From Flavobacteriaceae bacterium UBA3478 (GTDB lineage Bacteria > Bacteroidota > Bacteroidia > Flavobacteriales > Flavobacteriaceae): a stretch of DNA of 39,563 nt. A program made the position numbers and the translations under genes. Positions 23,652 to 32,817 of this stretch are shown here, piece after piece (the stretch's first letter is position 1; every line of letters begins with the position of its first letter). The notes below the pieces were generated by a model. It saw only the letters and a program-made list of their open reading frames with translations. It was not told where the DNA came from and made no database searches. The stretch lies in assembly GCA_002381155.1 (NCBI GenBank), contig DFQX01000083.1, forward strand, positions 1 to 39,563, in the 5' to 3' direction.

Positions 23652-24929
23652 ATGAAAAACTGGATTTATCTCGCCGTTATCGCTTTTTCTATTCAAGCGG
23701 TAAGTGCTCAAAAATATTACTTACAATGCGGAAACGTGTTTGATCCGACCTCAGAGAGATGGCAAAAAGACAAAACCGTTGTTGTTGAGGGTAAGCGCAT
23801 TACAGAAATCTTAAATGGATTTGTAGATGCTACAGGTGACGATCAAAATATTGATTTAAAATCGGCTTATGTGATGCCTGGGTTTATTGATATGCATGTG
23901 CATATTGAGTCTGAATCTAACCCTCGTGCTTATCTCAATCGTTTCACTCTAAATGAGGCTGATGTTGCATTTAGAGCTGCCGTTTACGCGAATAAGACCT
24001 TGCTTGCTGGGTTTACCACCGTACGTGATTTAGGAGGCTCTGGAGTGAATATCGCTTTAAAGAATGCCGTTGAAGCTGGACTGGTAGATGGTCCTCGTAT
24101 TTTCACTACGGGAAAAACGATTGGCTCTACCGGTAGTCATGCTGACCCTACTTCTGGCGTACGTAAGGATCTAATGGGTGACCCAGGACCTGCAGAAGGT
24201 ATCGTAAATAGCCCCGAAGATGCTCGTAAAGCCGTAAGACAGCGATACAAGGATGGAGCTAATACCATTAAGATTACAGCAACAGGTGGGGTATTGAGTA
24301 CAACAAAGAACGGTAAGAACGCTCACTTCACCATTGAAGAAATCAAAGAGATTGTGAAGACGGCTGAAGATTATGAATTTCTTACCGCAGCCCATGCCCA
24401 TGGAGATGAAGGTATGAGAAGAGCAGTAGTTGCCGGTATTCATACTATTGAACACGGAACCCTTATGAGTGAGGCTACCATGGACCTTATGATTAAGCAT
24501 GGTACCTATTTAGTGCCTACAATCACTGCCGGGAAACAGGTTTCAATCAATGCCGAAATAGAAGGTTATTATCCTCCTATGGTAGCCGCTAAGGCAAAAG
24601 AAATCGGTGGGAAACAGTCTCAGGCTACTTTTGCTAAGGCCTATAAGAAGGGGGTTAATATTGCCTTTGGAACTGATGCCGGTGTTTTCAATCACGGGGA
24701 AAATGCGAGAGAATTCTTCTATATGCACGAGGCTGGAATGCCTGTTAAGGAAGCATTAAAGGCGGCTACTCTAGTCAATGCAAAACTTTTAGGAATGGGA
24801 GATGAGTTAGGACAGATCAAAGAAGGTTTTTTAGCGGATATCGTGGCTACCAAAGAGCATCCAGAAAAGAACGTATTAGCACTACAAAACGTTCATTTCG
24901 TAATGAAAGAAGGAAAACACGTTAAATAA
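23652..24929 (+). CDS. Exported amidohydrolase (imidazolonepropionase-like or prolidase-like)
   Basis: A 425-residue metal-dependent hydrolase with a signal peptide (MKNWIYLAVIAFSIQAVSA, then QKYY), so it is exported. The amidohydrolase HxH motif is H82/H84 in PGFIDMHVH. A lysine in TIKITATGG is the likely carboxylated metal ligand, followed by AAHAHGDEG, HTIEHGT and the catalytic Asp in FGTDAG. It belongs to the group often annotated as imidazolonepropionase-related or Xaa-Pro dipeptidase, but exported members probably act on peptides or amides outside the cytoplasm. It follows galE by 30 bases, perhaps by simple read-through. No closer substrate can be given. Confidence 0.88.
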   Translation: MKNWIYLAVIAFSIQAVSAQKYYLQCGNVFDPTSERWQKDKTVVVEGKRITEILNGFVDATGDDQNIDLKSAYVMPGFIDMHVHIESESNPRAYLNRFTLNEADVAFRAAVYANKTLLAGFTTVRDLGGSGVNIALKNAVEAGLVDGPRIFTTGKTIGSTGSHADPTSGVRKDLMGDPGPAEGIVNSPEDARKAVRQRYKDGANTIKITATGGVLSTTKNGKNAHFTIEEIKEIVKTAEDYEFLTAAHAHGDEGMRRAVVAGIHTIEHGTLMSEATMDLMIKHGTYLVPTITAGKQVSINAEIEGYYPPMVAAKAKEIGGKQSQATFAKAYKKGVNIAFGTDAGVFNHGENAREFFYMHEAGMPVKEALKAATLVNAKLLGMGDELGQIKEGFLADIVATKEHPEKNVLALQNVHFVMKEGKHVK

Positions 24930-24973
24930 TTTCGAAAAGCCTTAAAATCTTCGTGTTAACCCACTAAACATTG

Positions 24974-24981
24974 TACTTTTG
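24974..24981 (+). promoter_or_regulatory. -7 box of the sucA-sucB operon
   Basis: TACTTTTG is a perfect TAnnTTTG box 26 bases before the preferred sucA start, giving a short leader of about 20 bases. No clear TTG is seen at -33. Confidence 0.6.
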
Positions 24982-25006
24982 TAGGTCGAAATAGTTGACT
25001 GATTTA

Positions 25007-27808
25007 ATGGATAAATTTTCCTTTCTTAACGCGGCCCATACCACTTTGTTTGAGTCGCTTTATGAGCAATATCGAACTGCTCCAGACAGTGTGGAGCCCA
25101 GTTGGAAGGCATTCTTTCAAGGATTTGACTTTGGTGCAGAAAGCGTACTCGAAGATTGGGATCTCGAAGAACTTGCAGAGGGTCAGATAAGTAATGCTAA
25201 AAATGGAACCACTGCTGCCGTTCCTGAATCGGTACAGAAAGAGTTTCAGGTAGTCAAGCTGATCAATAGCTATCGATCACGAGGACATTTATTTACCAAG
25301 ACCAACCCGGTTCGTGAGCGAAGAAAATATAGTCCTACTTTAGAGCTATCAAATTTCGGATTGTCTGAGTCAGACCTAGATATCACCTTCAATGCTGGAG
25401 AAATTCTCGGAATTGGAGCATCGTCATTACGTTCAATTATCGATCATCTCGAACGTATTTACTGCGATTCTATCGGTGTGGAGTACATGTATATTCGAAC
25501 TCCCGAGCGTATCGAATGGATTCAAAATTATTTGAATCAAAATGACAATCGATCTCAATTTAGCCCAGAGAGGCAGCGTTATATTCTTGAAAAACTGAAT
25601 CAAGCAGTTAGTTTCGAGAGTTTCTTGCATACGAAATACGTAGGTCAAAAACGATTCTCGCTAGAAGGTAATGAATCTTTAATCCCCGCCTTAGATGCCA
25701 TTATTGAGCATGCAGCAGATCAAGGCGTAAAACAATTTATCATGGGTATGGCCCACCGTGGTCGTCTTAATGTGCTTACAAATATCTTCGGCAAGTCACC
25801 TAAGGATATTTTTTCTGAATTTGATGGCAAAGACTATGAGGAAGCCATCTTTGATGGAGATGTGAAATATCACTTGGGATGGACTTCTAAACGAGAAACC
25901 AACAATGGTCATATCGTAAATATGAACATTGCTCCTAACCCTTCGCACCTTGAGACCGTGAATGGTATCGTTGAAGGAATTACCCGAGCGAAACAAGATA
26001 ATGATCACCCGTTAAATCCTTCTGAAGTTCTACCCATACTAATACACGGAGACGCTGCTATAGCCGGACAAGGTGTGGTTTATGAGGTCGTTCAGATGGC
26101 CCGATTAGATGGATACCAGACTGGAGGTACAATTCATATGGTGGTCAATAACCAAATCGGTTTTACAACCAATTACCTTGATGCACGTTCATCTACGTAT
26201 TGTACTGATGTAGCCAAGGTTACCTTATCTCCAGTACTTCATGTAAACGCGGATGATGTAGAGGCAGTGGTTCATGCTTCCATATTTGCCTTAGAATATC
26301 GAATGAGATTTGCCCGTGATATTTTCATAGATCTGTTAGGCTATCGAAAATATGGTCACAATGAGGGAGATGAGCCTAAGTTTACACAACCGTTGCTATA
26401 CAAGGCGATCGCTAAACATCAAAATCCACGAGACATTTATGCGGAGCGTCTGTTAGCTAGTGGTGTAATCGACTCCAATTATGTAGCAGGGCTAGAGGCT
26501 TCCTATAAGAATATGCTCGAAGAAGATTTGATCGATTCTCGTAAGATTGAGAAGACGGTAATTACGCCGTTTATGCAGGATGAATGGTCTGGTTTTTCAA
26601 AGCTCGCTACCTCGACAGAGATGATAGAAGCGATTGATACGAGTTATCCGATGGAGAAGCTGACTGCATTGGCCGAAAAAATCACAAGTATTCCTTCAGA
26701 TAAGAAGGCATTGAGAAAGATAGAGCGTCTAATAGATGCTCGCAAAAAAATGTATTTCGAAGACAATAGCCTAGATTGGGCTATGGGTGAGCTTTTAGCT
26801 TATGCTTCACTGATCGAAGAGGGAAATAACGTTCGACTTACCGGACAGGATGTAGAGCGAGGAACTTTCTCTCACCGCCATGCGGTAATCAAGACCGAAT
26901 CGAACGAAGAAGAGATTGTATTGCTCAATCAGTTGGGAGAACATCAAAACGGAAAACTTCACATTTACAACTCGCTACTTTCTGAGTATGCGGTTATGGC
27001 TTACGATTACGGTTATGCCATGTCTAGTCCGAAAACCTTGACGCTTTGGGAGGCTCAATTTGGAGATTTCTCTAACGGGGCTCAAATCGTCATTGATCAA
27101 TACCTGTCCTCGGCTGAAGATAAATGGAAGATGCAAAATGGATTAGTGCTACTTCTTCCTCATGGTTATGAGGGTCAAGGAGCTGAGCACTCCTCTGCTC
27201 GTATGGAGCGCTACCTTCAACTTTGTGCTAAGGATAATATGTATGTGGTTGATGTAACCACTCCTGCGAACCTTTTCCACGTACTTCGAAGACAGCAAAA
27301 GGCTCCATTTAGAAAACCTTTGGTAGTATTTACCCCTAAGAGTTTGCTTCGTCATCCGAAAGTAGTTTCTACGAAAGAAGAATTGGCTCAAGGCACTTTT
27401 ATGCCTGTTATCACCGATCAGGATGTGAAGCCTAATAAAGCGAAAACACTGGTTCTTTGTACAGGTAAATTTTATTACGACTTATTAGCTTACCGAGAGG
27501 AGACGGGAAGAGATGACGTGGCGTTGGTTCGTTTAGAACAATTGTTCCCACTTCCTACCGAAGAGCTCAACGCACTTTTAGAACAATATAATTCTGTTGA
27601 GGATGTAGTTTGGGCTCAGGAGGAACCGAGAAATATGGGTGCCTATGGACATCTGTTATTACATTATCCAGCAGCTCGCAACTTTAGAGTAGCGTCTCGA
27701 AGATTTTATGGAGCACCTGCTGCCGGTAGTGCAGTTCGTGCAGCTCGACGCCATAAACAGGTAATCGAGTACGTATTTGACAAAACAAAAGATAATTTCA
27801 ACTTATAA
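25007..27808 (+). CDS. sucA: 2-oxoglutarate dehydrogenase E1 component
   Basis: A 933-residue thiamine diphosphate enzyme that decarboxylates 2-oxoglutarate in the TCA cycle and passes the succinyl group to the lipoyl arm of SucB. I prefer the ATG at 25007 over the in-frame TTG at 24995 because it yields the family-typical MDKFSFLNAAHTTLFESLY. The E2-contacting N-terminal segment continues to SVEPSWKAFFQGFDF. Central motifs include MGMAHRGRLNVL, HGDAAIAGQGVVYE and LLGYRKYGHNEGDEP (cofactor and substrate site). The transketolase-like C-terminal half includes the HRHAV region and ends near FRVASRRFYGAPAAGS. sucB follows after 15 bases. The E3 subunit gene (lpd) is not in this window. Confidence 0.97.
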   Translation: MDKFSFLNAAHTTLFESLYEQYRTAPDSVEPSWKAFFQGFDFGAESVLEDWDLEELAEGQISNAKNGTTAAVPESVQKEFQVVKLINSYRSRGHLFTKTNPVRERRKYSPTLELSNFGLSESDLDITFNAGEILGIGASSLRSIIDHLERIYCDSIGVEYMYIRTPERIEWIQNYLNQNDNRSQFSPERQRYILEKLNQAVSFESFLHTKYVGQKRFSLEGNESLIPALDAIIEHAADQGVKQFIMGMAHRGRLNVLTNIFGKSPKDIFSEFDGKDYEEAIFDGDVKYHLGWTSKRETNNGHIVNMNIAPNPSHLETVNGIVEGITRAKQDNDHPLNPSEVLPILIHGDAAIAGQGVVYEVVQMARLDGYQTGGTIHMVVNNQIGFTTNYLDARSSTYCTDVAKVTLSPVLHVNADDVEAVVHASIFALEYRMRFARDIFIDLLGYRKYGHNEGDEPKFTQPLLYKAIAKHQNPRDIYAERLLASGVIDSNYVAGLEASYKNMLEEDLIDSRKIEKTVITPFMQDEWSGFSKLATSTEMIEAIDTSYPMEKLTALAEKITSIPSDKKALRKIERLIDARKKMYFEDNSLDWAMGELLAYASLIEEGNNVRLTGQDVERGTFSHRHAVIKTESNEEEIVLLNQLGEHQNGKLHIYNSLLSEYAVMAYDYGYAMSSPKTLTLWEAQFGDFSNGAQIVIDQYLSSAEDKWKMQNGLVLLLPHGYEGQGAEHSSARMERYLQLCAKDNMYVVDVTTPANLFHVLRRQQKAPFRKPLVVFTPKSLLRHPKVVSTKEELAQGTFMPVITDQDVKPNKAKTLVLCTGKFYYDLLAYREETGRDDVALVRLEQLFPLPTEELNALLEQYNSVEDVVWAQEEPRNMGAYGHLLLHYPAARNFRVASRRFYGAPAAGSAVRAARRHKQVIEYVFDKTKDNFNL

Positions 27809-27823
27809 CGATAAGTACATATC

Positions 27824-29044
27824 ATGATTCTAGAAATGAAAGTTCCCTCACCGGGAGAATCAATTACCGAAGTAGAGATCGCAACTTGGTTGGTTAGCGA
27901 CGGTGATTACGTTGAAAAGGACCAGGCAATTGCTGAGGTAGATTCAGATAAAGCTACCTTAGAGCTTCCAGCAGAAGCTAGCGGTATCATTACTTTGAAA
28001 GCTGAAGAAGGAGATGCAGTGGCTGTTGGTCAAGTAGTGTGTTTGATTGACACTTCAGCAGAGGCTCCTGAAGTAGGTTCTTCTAGTACTGCTAAAAGTG
28101 AGTCACCGGCGACTGCAGTTAAGGCAGAAACGCCTGCGGTTGCTCATTCAGAAAAGGCAACTTACGCAACTGGTACTCCTTCTCCAGCGGCAGCAAAAAT
28201 CATGAATGAAAAAGGGTTAACGGCTGATTCAATTTCGGGAACGGGAAGAGATGGAAGAATCACTAAAGAAGATGTATTAAATGCAACCCCTGCAATGGGA
28301 AGTTTTGCTCCGGGAGCAAGTCGTTCAGAGTCGAGAACCAAGCTCTCTATGCTTCGTCGTAAAGTGGCAGAACGATTGGTTTCGGCTAAGAATGAAACGG
28401 CCATGCTTACTACTTTTAATGAAGTAGATATGAGCGCGGTCTTTGCTTTAAGAAAAGAGTTTAAGGATGCGTTTAAGGATAAGCATGGAGTAGGACTAGG
28501 GTTTATGTCTTTCTTCACTTTAGCTGTAATTAGAGCACTTAAGCTTTTCCCTGCGGTGAATTCTATGATCGACGGAAAAGAAATGATCTCCTATGACTTC
28601 TGTGATATCAGTATTGCAGTTTCTGGACCTAAAGGTTTAATGGTTCCCGTAATTCGCAATGCGGAAGAATTGAGCTTTAGAGGTGTAGAAGATGAGGTTA
28701 AGCGCTTGGCGCTTCGAGCTCGCGACGGCCTAATCACTGTTGATGAAATGACCGGAGGTACTTTTACCATTTCAAATGGAGGAGTATTTGGTTCAATGCT
28801 GAGCACACCAATTATCAACCCTCCGCAAAGTGCAATTCTGGGTATGCATAATATCGTAGAACGCCCTGTGGTTAAAGATGGTGCGGTTGCCATAGCTCCG
28901 GTAATGTATTTAGCGCTTTCTTACGACCACCGAATTATCGATGGTAGAGAATCGGTTGGATTCCTAGTTGCTGTAAAAGAAGCCATTGAAGATCCAATCA
29001 CTCATTTAATGGATGGGGACGTGAAAAAAGCCCTTGAGTTATAA
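27824..29044 (+). CDS. sucB: Dihydrolipoamide succinyltransferase (E2 of 2-oxoglutarate dehydrogenase)
   Basis: A 406-residue E2 core protein. The lipoyl domain spans residues 1-77 with the lipoylated Lys43 in EVDSDKATLEL. A Ala/Glu-rich linker follows, then the E3-binding domain around residues 114-152 (SPAAAKIMNEKGL, GTGRDGRITKEDV). The acyltransferase domain fills the rest, with the catalytic HxxxDG motif at H369-G374 (DHRIIDG). It moves the succinyl group from E1 to CoA. Position directly after sucA supports the OGDH rather than the pyruvate dehydrogenase assignment. tatD starts at the very next base after its stop codon. Confidence 0.96.
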   Translation: MILEMKVPSPGESITEVEIATWLVSDGDYVEKDQAIAEVDSDKATLELPAEASGIITLKAEEGDAVAVGQVVCLIDTSAEAPEVGSSSTAKSESPATAVKAETPAVAHSEKATYATGTPSPAAAKIMNEKGLTADSISGTGRDGRITKEDVLNATPAMGSFAPGASRSESRTKLSMLRRKVAERLVSAKNETAMLTTFNEVDMSAVFALRKEFKDAFKDKHGVGLGFMSFFTLAVIRALKLFPAVNSMIDGKEMISYDFCDISIAVSGPKGLMVPVIRNAEELSFRGVEDEVKRLALRARDGLITVDEMTGGTFTISNGGVFGSMLSTPIINPPQSAILGMHNIVERPVVKDGAVAIAPVMYLALSYDHRIIDGRESVGFLVAVKEAIEDPITHLMDGDVKKALEL

Positions 29045-29818
29045 ATGAATCTTATAGACACGCATATTCATCTTTATGCCGATGATTTTGCGCATGATTT
29101 GCCTGCTCTTGTAGCTGAGGCCGAAAAGCGGGGAGTCACCCGCTTTTTTTTGCCTGCTATTGACTCTGGATTCTCAGCAGCCATGGATCAGGTTCTAGAG
29201 GCCTACCCGGATAAGGTGCATTTGATGGCTGGATTACATCCGACACATGTCAAAGAAAATGTGACTTCTGAACTACAACATGTAAAGGAGCGTCTGGATA
29301 GTATTGACGCCGTTGCAGTGGGTGAAATTGGTATTGATCTCTATTGGGATGACAGCTTCAAAGAGGCCCAAATCTATGCTTTTGAGAAGCAGATGGTCTG
29401 GGCAAGTGAGCGCAACTTGCCGATTGTTATTCATTGCCGTGATGCTTTTGATGAAGTATTTGAGTCTGTCGATAGAATAAAGAAGCAAGGTCACACTATT
29501 ACAGGCATTTTACACTGTTTCACAGGTAATTTTGAACAGGCTAAGTATGCTATCTCCCTTGGGCTTCACCTTGGAATTGGAGGTGTCGCCACTTTTAAAA
29601 ATGGTAAAATTGACACCTTTTTGTCGCAAATAAGCCTAGAACATATAGTGCTAGAGACAGATGGGCCTTATCTTGCTCCTGTTCCGCACAGAGGAAAGCG
29701 AAATGAACCGGCCTATCTCAGACTTATCGCTGACCGAGTAGCGGCTATTTATCAGATTTCAACCGAAGAGTTGGCGAAGATTACCTCGTCGAATTCACTT
29801 CGTATCTTTAAAAGGTAA
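29045..29818 (+). CDS. TatD family metal-dependent hydrolase (DNase)
   Basis: A 257-residue TIM-barrel hydrolase of the TatD family. Metal ligands are visible as H7 and H9 in IDTHIHL, then Glu in AVGEIGID, His in IVIHCRDA and GILHCFTG, and the Asp in LETDGPYL. The closing motif PYLAPVPHRGKRNEPAYL is typical. Family members act as 3'-5' DNases in repair or as D-tyrosyl-type deacylases, so the substrate here is open. The gene begins one base after sucB ends, and its stop shares a base with the ansA start (TAATG), so it is coupled to both neighbours. Confidence 0.93.
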   Translation: MNLIDTHIHLYADDFAHDLPALVAEAEKRGVTRFFLPAIDSGFSAAMDQVLEAYPDKVHLMAGLHPTHVKENVTSELQHVKERLDSIDAVAVGEIGIDLYWDDSFKEAQIYAFEKQMVWASERNLPIVIHCRDAFDEVFESVDRIKKQGHTITGILHCFTGNFEQAKYAISLGLHLGIGGVATFKNGKIDTFLSQISLEHIVLETDGPYLAPVPHRGKRNEPAYLRLIADRVAAIYQISTEELAKITSSNSLRIFKR

Positions 29819-30849
29819 TGAGACCAAAGATTTTACTTATTTACACTGGAGGTACGATTGGGATGCGCAGGCACCCAGAAACGGGTAGCCTTGCACCGTT
29901 AAATTTCGATCGTTTACTAGATCGGGTAGGAGAGCTACGTCAACTAGATTGTGATATTCACCATGTTAGTGTTGTCTCTCCTAAAGACAGTTCAGAAATA
30001 GAAGCGGCGGATTGGATCGAAATCCGAGATTTGATTCTCACCAATGAAATTGATTACGACGGATTTGTAGTACTTCATGGATCGGATACGATGAGTTACT
30101 CAGCCTCAGCCTTAAGTTTTTTGCTATTAGGTTTAAATAAACCCGTAGTTTTTACGGGCTCTCAGTTGCCCATAGGGGATCTTAGAACCGATGCGAAGGA
30201 GAATTTAATTACTTCTGTACAAATAGCGAGTTTAAGGAATGCTAATAATGAGCCTTTACTAAAGGAGGTCGGATTGTATTTCGAGTACAAATTATATAGA
30301 GCGAATCGTAGTATTAAGTTAAGTGCTGAGCATTTCGAGGCTTTTAGTTCTCCAAACATGCAACCTTTAATTACAGCTGGGGTACATCTTGATTTTGATA
30401 TTCGAAACTTTATTCAAACAAAAGCTATTCAGGGTATTCGCTCAATGTCTAATATTCCTGCGTCTGTATATCTATTAAAGTTACATCCTAACATGTCTGA
30501 ATGGGCTTTTCGTTTAGTTGAGCAAGCAGATGGAATTAAAACGGTTGTGCTTGAAACGTTTGGTGCAGGTAATGCTATGAAATCTAAGGAGCTAGTTCGA
30601 ATGCTCCAATATTGTCAAGAAAAGGCCATTACTGTAATTAATTGTACCCAATGCGCTAAAGGGTCTGTCTCTATGGGTATGTATGAGGCAAGCAATGATT
30701 TTAAACAGTTTGGGGTTCTTGATGGAGGAGATATGACTACCGAAGCTACGCTTGCTAAGGCGATGGTTTTAGGTGCTCTAAATTTGGATGTAGTGGACTT
30801 TAGAAAAACACTCATTTCCCCATTATGTGGTGAAATTTCTAGAAATTAA
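29818..30849 (+). CDS. ansA: Type I (cytoplasmic) L-asparaginase
   Basis: A 343-residue amidohydrolase that converts L-asparagine to aspartate and ammonia. The two nucleophile threonines are Thr13 in TGGTIG and Thr91 in HGSDTMSY (residues 87-94), next to the DSSEIEAADW substrate loop. There is no signal peptide, so it is the cytoplasmic type I form. The C-terminal allosteric-site half is present and length is normal. It overlaps the end of tatD by one base and is the last gene of the sucA-sucB-tatD-ansA run. A 114-base gap without a clear terminator leads to exbB. Confidence 0.94.
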   Translation: MRPKILLIYTGGTIGMRRHPETGSLAPLNFDRLLDRVGELRQLDCDIHHVSVVSPKDSSEIEAADWIEIRDLILTNEIDYDGFVVLHGSDTMSYSASALSFLLLGLNKPVVFTGSQLPIGDLRTDAKENLITSVQIASLRNANNEPLLKEVGLYFEYKLYRANRSIKLSAEHFEAFSSPNMQPLITAGVHLDFDIRNFIQTKAIQGIRSMSNIPASVYLLKLHPNMSEWAFRLVEQADGIKTVVLETFGAGNAMKSKELVRMLQYCQEKAITVINCTQCAKGSVSMGMYEASNDFKQFGVLDGGDMTTEATLAKAMVLGALNLDVVDFRKTLISPLCGEISRN

Positions 30850-30963
30850 CGCAAGCAATTTTTTTACGTCTGTTATTTTTTGTTTCTTGGTCATCGCTTC
30901 TAAAAGAGCAAAACATTATTTTTTATCTTTAACTCGTTAACTAACAAATTTTAAGTCAAAAAA

Positions 30964-31692
30964 ATGAAAAAAATATCGTTAACCTTAGCTACTGCTGGAA
31001 TGTTCATCTTAGGTTCAGCTTCTGCTTCTGCAGCTGTTCTACAAGAAGAGGCTGCTGCTTCTAAAGGATTCACTCAAGTGCTTAAAGAGCAGTTTATTCA
31101 AGGGGGTCCTGCCTTCATGGGTATCGTTCTTCTTTGTCTTATCTTAGGTCTTGCTGTTGCCATCGAGCGTATCATTTACCTAAATATGGCTACAACTAAC
31201 ACTGCTGCACTTAAAGAGAGTGTTGAGGCGGCTTTAGCTTCAGGTGGAGTTGAAGAGGCAAAAAATGTTTGCCGTGAGACTGCTGGTCCCGTTGCTTCAA
31301 TTTACTACCAAGGTTTAGAGCGTTCAGGCGAAGGTCTTGAGGCTGCTGAGAAAGCGGTTGTTTCTTATGGAGGGGTTCAAATGGGACAACTTGAGAAAAA
31401 CGTTTCTTGGTTATCACTTTTCATCGCTATCGCGCCGATGCTTGGATTCATGGGTACGGTAATCGGTATGATTCAGGCCTTCCAAAAGATTGCTGCTGTA
31501 GGTAACCTATCGGCTTCACTTATTGCAGGTGATATCCAGGTAGCACTTTTAACTACTGTATTTGGTCTTATTACTGCGATTATCCTTCAGATTTTCTACA
31601 ACTACATTATTGCAAAAATTGATGCGATTGTAAATGATATGGAAGATTCTTCTATCTCATTAATCGACATGCTTGCCGCTTCTAAGAAGTAA
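30964..31692 (+). CDS. exbB: ExbB/TolQ/MotA family proton-channel protein
   Basis: A 242-residue inner-membrane protein that, with ExbD, uses the proton gradient to power TonB-dependent transport. It begins with a cleavable-looking signal (MKKISLTLATAGMFILGSAS, then ASAAV). Three membrane helices follow: FMGIVLLCLILGLAVAIE, SLFIAIAPMLGFMGTVIGMI and LLTTVFGLITAIILQIFY. GFMGTVIGMI is the family core motif. It heads a cluster with a small membrane protein and two exbD genes. A weak box TATCTTTA at 30924-30931 may be its promoter. tonB is not in the window. Confidence 0.93.
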   Translation: MKKISLTLATAGMFILGSASASAAVLQEEAAASKGFTQVLKEQFIQGGPAFMGIVLLCLILGLAVAIERIIYLNMATTNTAALKESVEAALASGGVEEAKNVCRETAGPVASIYYQGLERSGEGLEAAEKAVVSYGGVQMGQLEKNVSWLSLFIAIAPMLGFMGTVIGMIQAFQKIAAVGNLSASLIAGDIQVALLTTVFGLITAIILQIFYNYIIAKIDAIVNDMEDSSISLIDMLAASKK

Positions 31693-31719
31693 TTTGTAGA
31701 ACGTATAAAATCTTAAGTC

Positions 31720-32166
31720 ATGCACAAAATCATTAAAATAGTTCTAATCGTCCTAGGGGTGCTTTCAGCGATCCTTTGGTACAGCCTACCAGCTTCGGAT
31801 ATGCCGCCAAGCCAGGCGATTGAGAGCCTTCCAATGGATCTTATGTTTAAGATCGTATTCCTATTATTGTTAATTGCTACTGCTGCTTCTGTATTCTTTG
31901 GATTGAAAAAGACTTTTACTTCAGAAGGTGGTCTTAAGCGAGTTCTTAAAACTCTTGCATTCGCAGGAGTACTTACACTTGTTGGTTACCTAATGGCAGG
32001 TGGTGAAGAAACCGTTGTTGAGGCAGTACAAACAGAAAGAGGATTAACTACAACCGTGGGTACAGTAAAAACTATTGGTACGCTGCTAAACATCTTCTTC
32101 GGAATGGTGCTTATCGCGATTGTACTTATGGTAATTCCTAGCCTAAAGCGTTTAACCGGAAGATAA
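31720..32166 (+). CDS. Small inner-membrane protein of the ExbB/ExbD cluster, function unknown
   Basis: A 148-residue hydrophobic protein I cannot assign to a named family. Four membrane helices are likely: residues 5-22 (IKIVLIVLGVLSAILWYS), about 43-63 (FKIVFLLLLIATAASVFF), about 79-93 (LAFAGVLTLVGYLMA) and about 121-142 (LLNIFFGMVLIAIVLMVIP). The loop between helices 3 and 4 is polar. It sits between exbB (27 bases) and exbD (12 bases), so it is almost surely co-expressed with the proton-channel subunits and may be an accessory or assembly factor. From memory, similar small proteins occur at this place in other flavobacterial ExbB clusters. Confidence 0.8.
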   Translation: MHKIIKIVLIVLGVLSAILWYSLPASDMPPSQAIESLPMDLMFKIVFLLLLIATAASVFFGLKKTFTSEGGLKRVLKTLAFAGVLTLVGYLMAGGEETVVEAVQTERGLTTTVGTVKTIGTLLNIFFGMVLIAIVLMVIPSLKRLTGR

Positions 32167-32178
32167 AAATTCAGAGAT

Positions 32179-32799
32179 ATGCCAAGAAGAAAAGGAGCAC
32201 CAGAGGTTAATGCCGGCTCTATGGCGGATATCGCATTCTTGCTACTCATCTTTTTCCTAGTAACTACTACTATTGAAACAGATGCTGGACTCGACCGAAT
32301 GCTTCCGCCGATTGAACCGCCTGATATCGATGTTGTAATTAAGCAAAAGAATATCTTCACCGTAAGTATCAATAAGTATGGTCAGCTTTTAGTTGAAGAA
32401 GAGCTTTTGAACCTAGAAGATCTTAGAGATGCAGCTATTGCATTTTTAGATAACGGTGGAGCACCTGCAGGTTCACCAGAGTACTGTAATTATTGTCAAG
32501 GAAAGCGCGACGCATCTTCATCAGATAATCCTCAAAAGGCAATTATCTCTTTGAAGAACGATCGTGAAACAGCGTACAAGACCTACATTACTGTTCAAAA
32601 TGAATTAGTTGGTGCCTATAACGACCTTAGAAACCGTGAGTCTCGTCGTTTGTACAATAGAGACTTCACAGAGATGGAGAGCGAGTATCTAAACCCTGAA
32701 ACTCCTTCTAGTGTTCGTGACGAACTCAAAGAGAAGGTTCAGCGTATTCAAGAGCTATTCCCTCAAAAACTCTCTGAGGCTGAAACGAGTAAAATTTAA
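32179..32799 (+). CDS. exbD: ExbD/TolR family protein with periplasmic insertion
   Basis: A 206-residue single-pass membrane protein. The helix (MADIAFLLLIFFLVTTTI, near residues 15-32) carries the conserved proton-path Asp just after an Asn/Gly/Ser-rich start. The periplasmic part keeps the ExbD fold signature (FTVSINKYGQLLVEE) but has an extra polar stretch with a CxxC pair (CNYCQGKRD, near residue 98) and a long charged helix-like C-terminus. Standard ExbD is about 140 residues, so some 60 residues are additional. It follows the small membrane protein by 12 bases and precedes a second exbD by 18 bases. The two probably form a mixed dimer inside the ExbB pentamer. Confidence 0.9.
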   Translation: MPRRKGAPEVNAGSMADIAFLLLIFFLVTTTIETDAGLDRMLPPIEPPDIDVVIKQKNIFTVSINKYGQLLVEEELLNLEDLRDAAIAFLDNGGAPAGSPEYCNYCQGKRDASSSDNPQKAIISLKNDRETAYKTYITVQNELVGAYNDLRNRESRRLYNRDFTEMESEYLNPETPSSVRDELKEKVQRIQELFPQKLSEAETSKI

Positions 32800-32817
32800 T
32801 TTTAAGAATTAGAGATC

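Noticed and set aside
24995..25006. TTG start for sucA giving four extra residues
   Set aside because: The ATG at 25007 gives the family-typical N-terminus MDKFSFLNAAH, and the TTG lies very close to the predicted transcription start.
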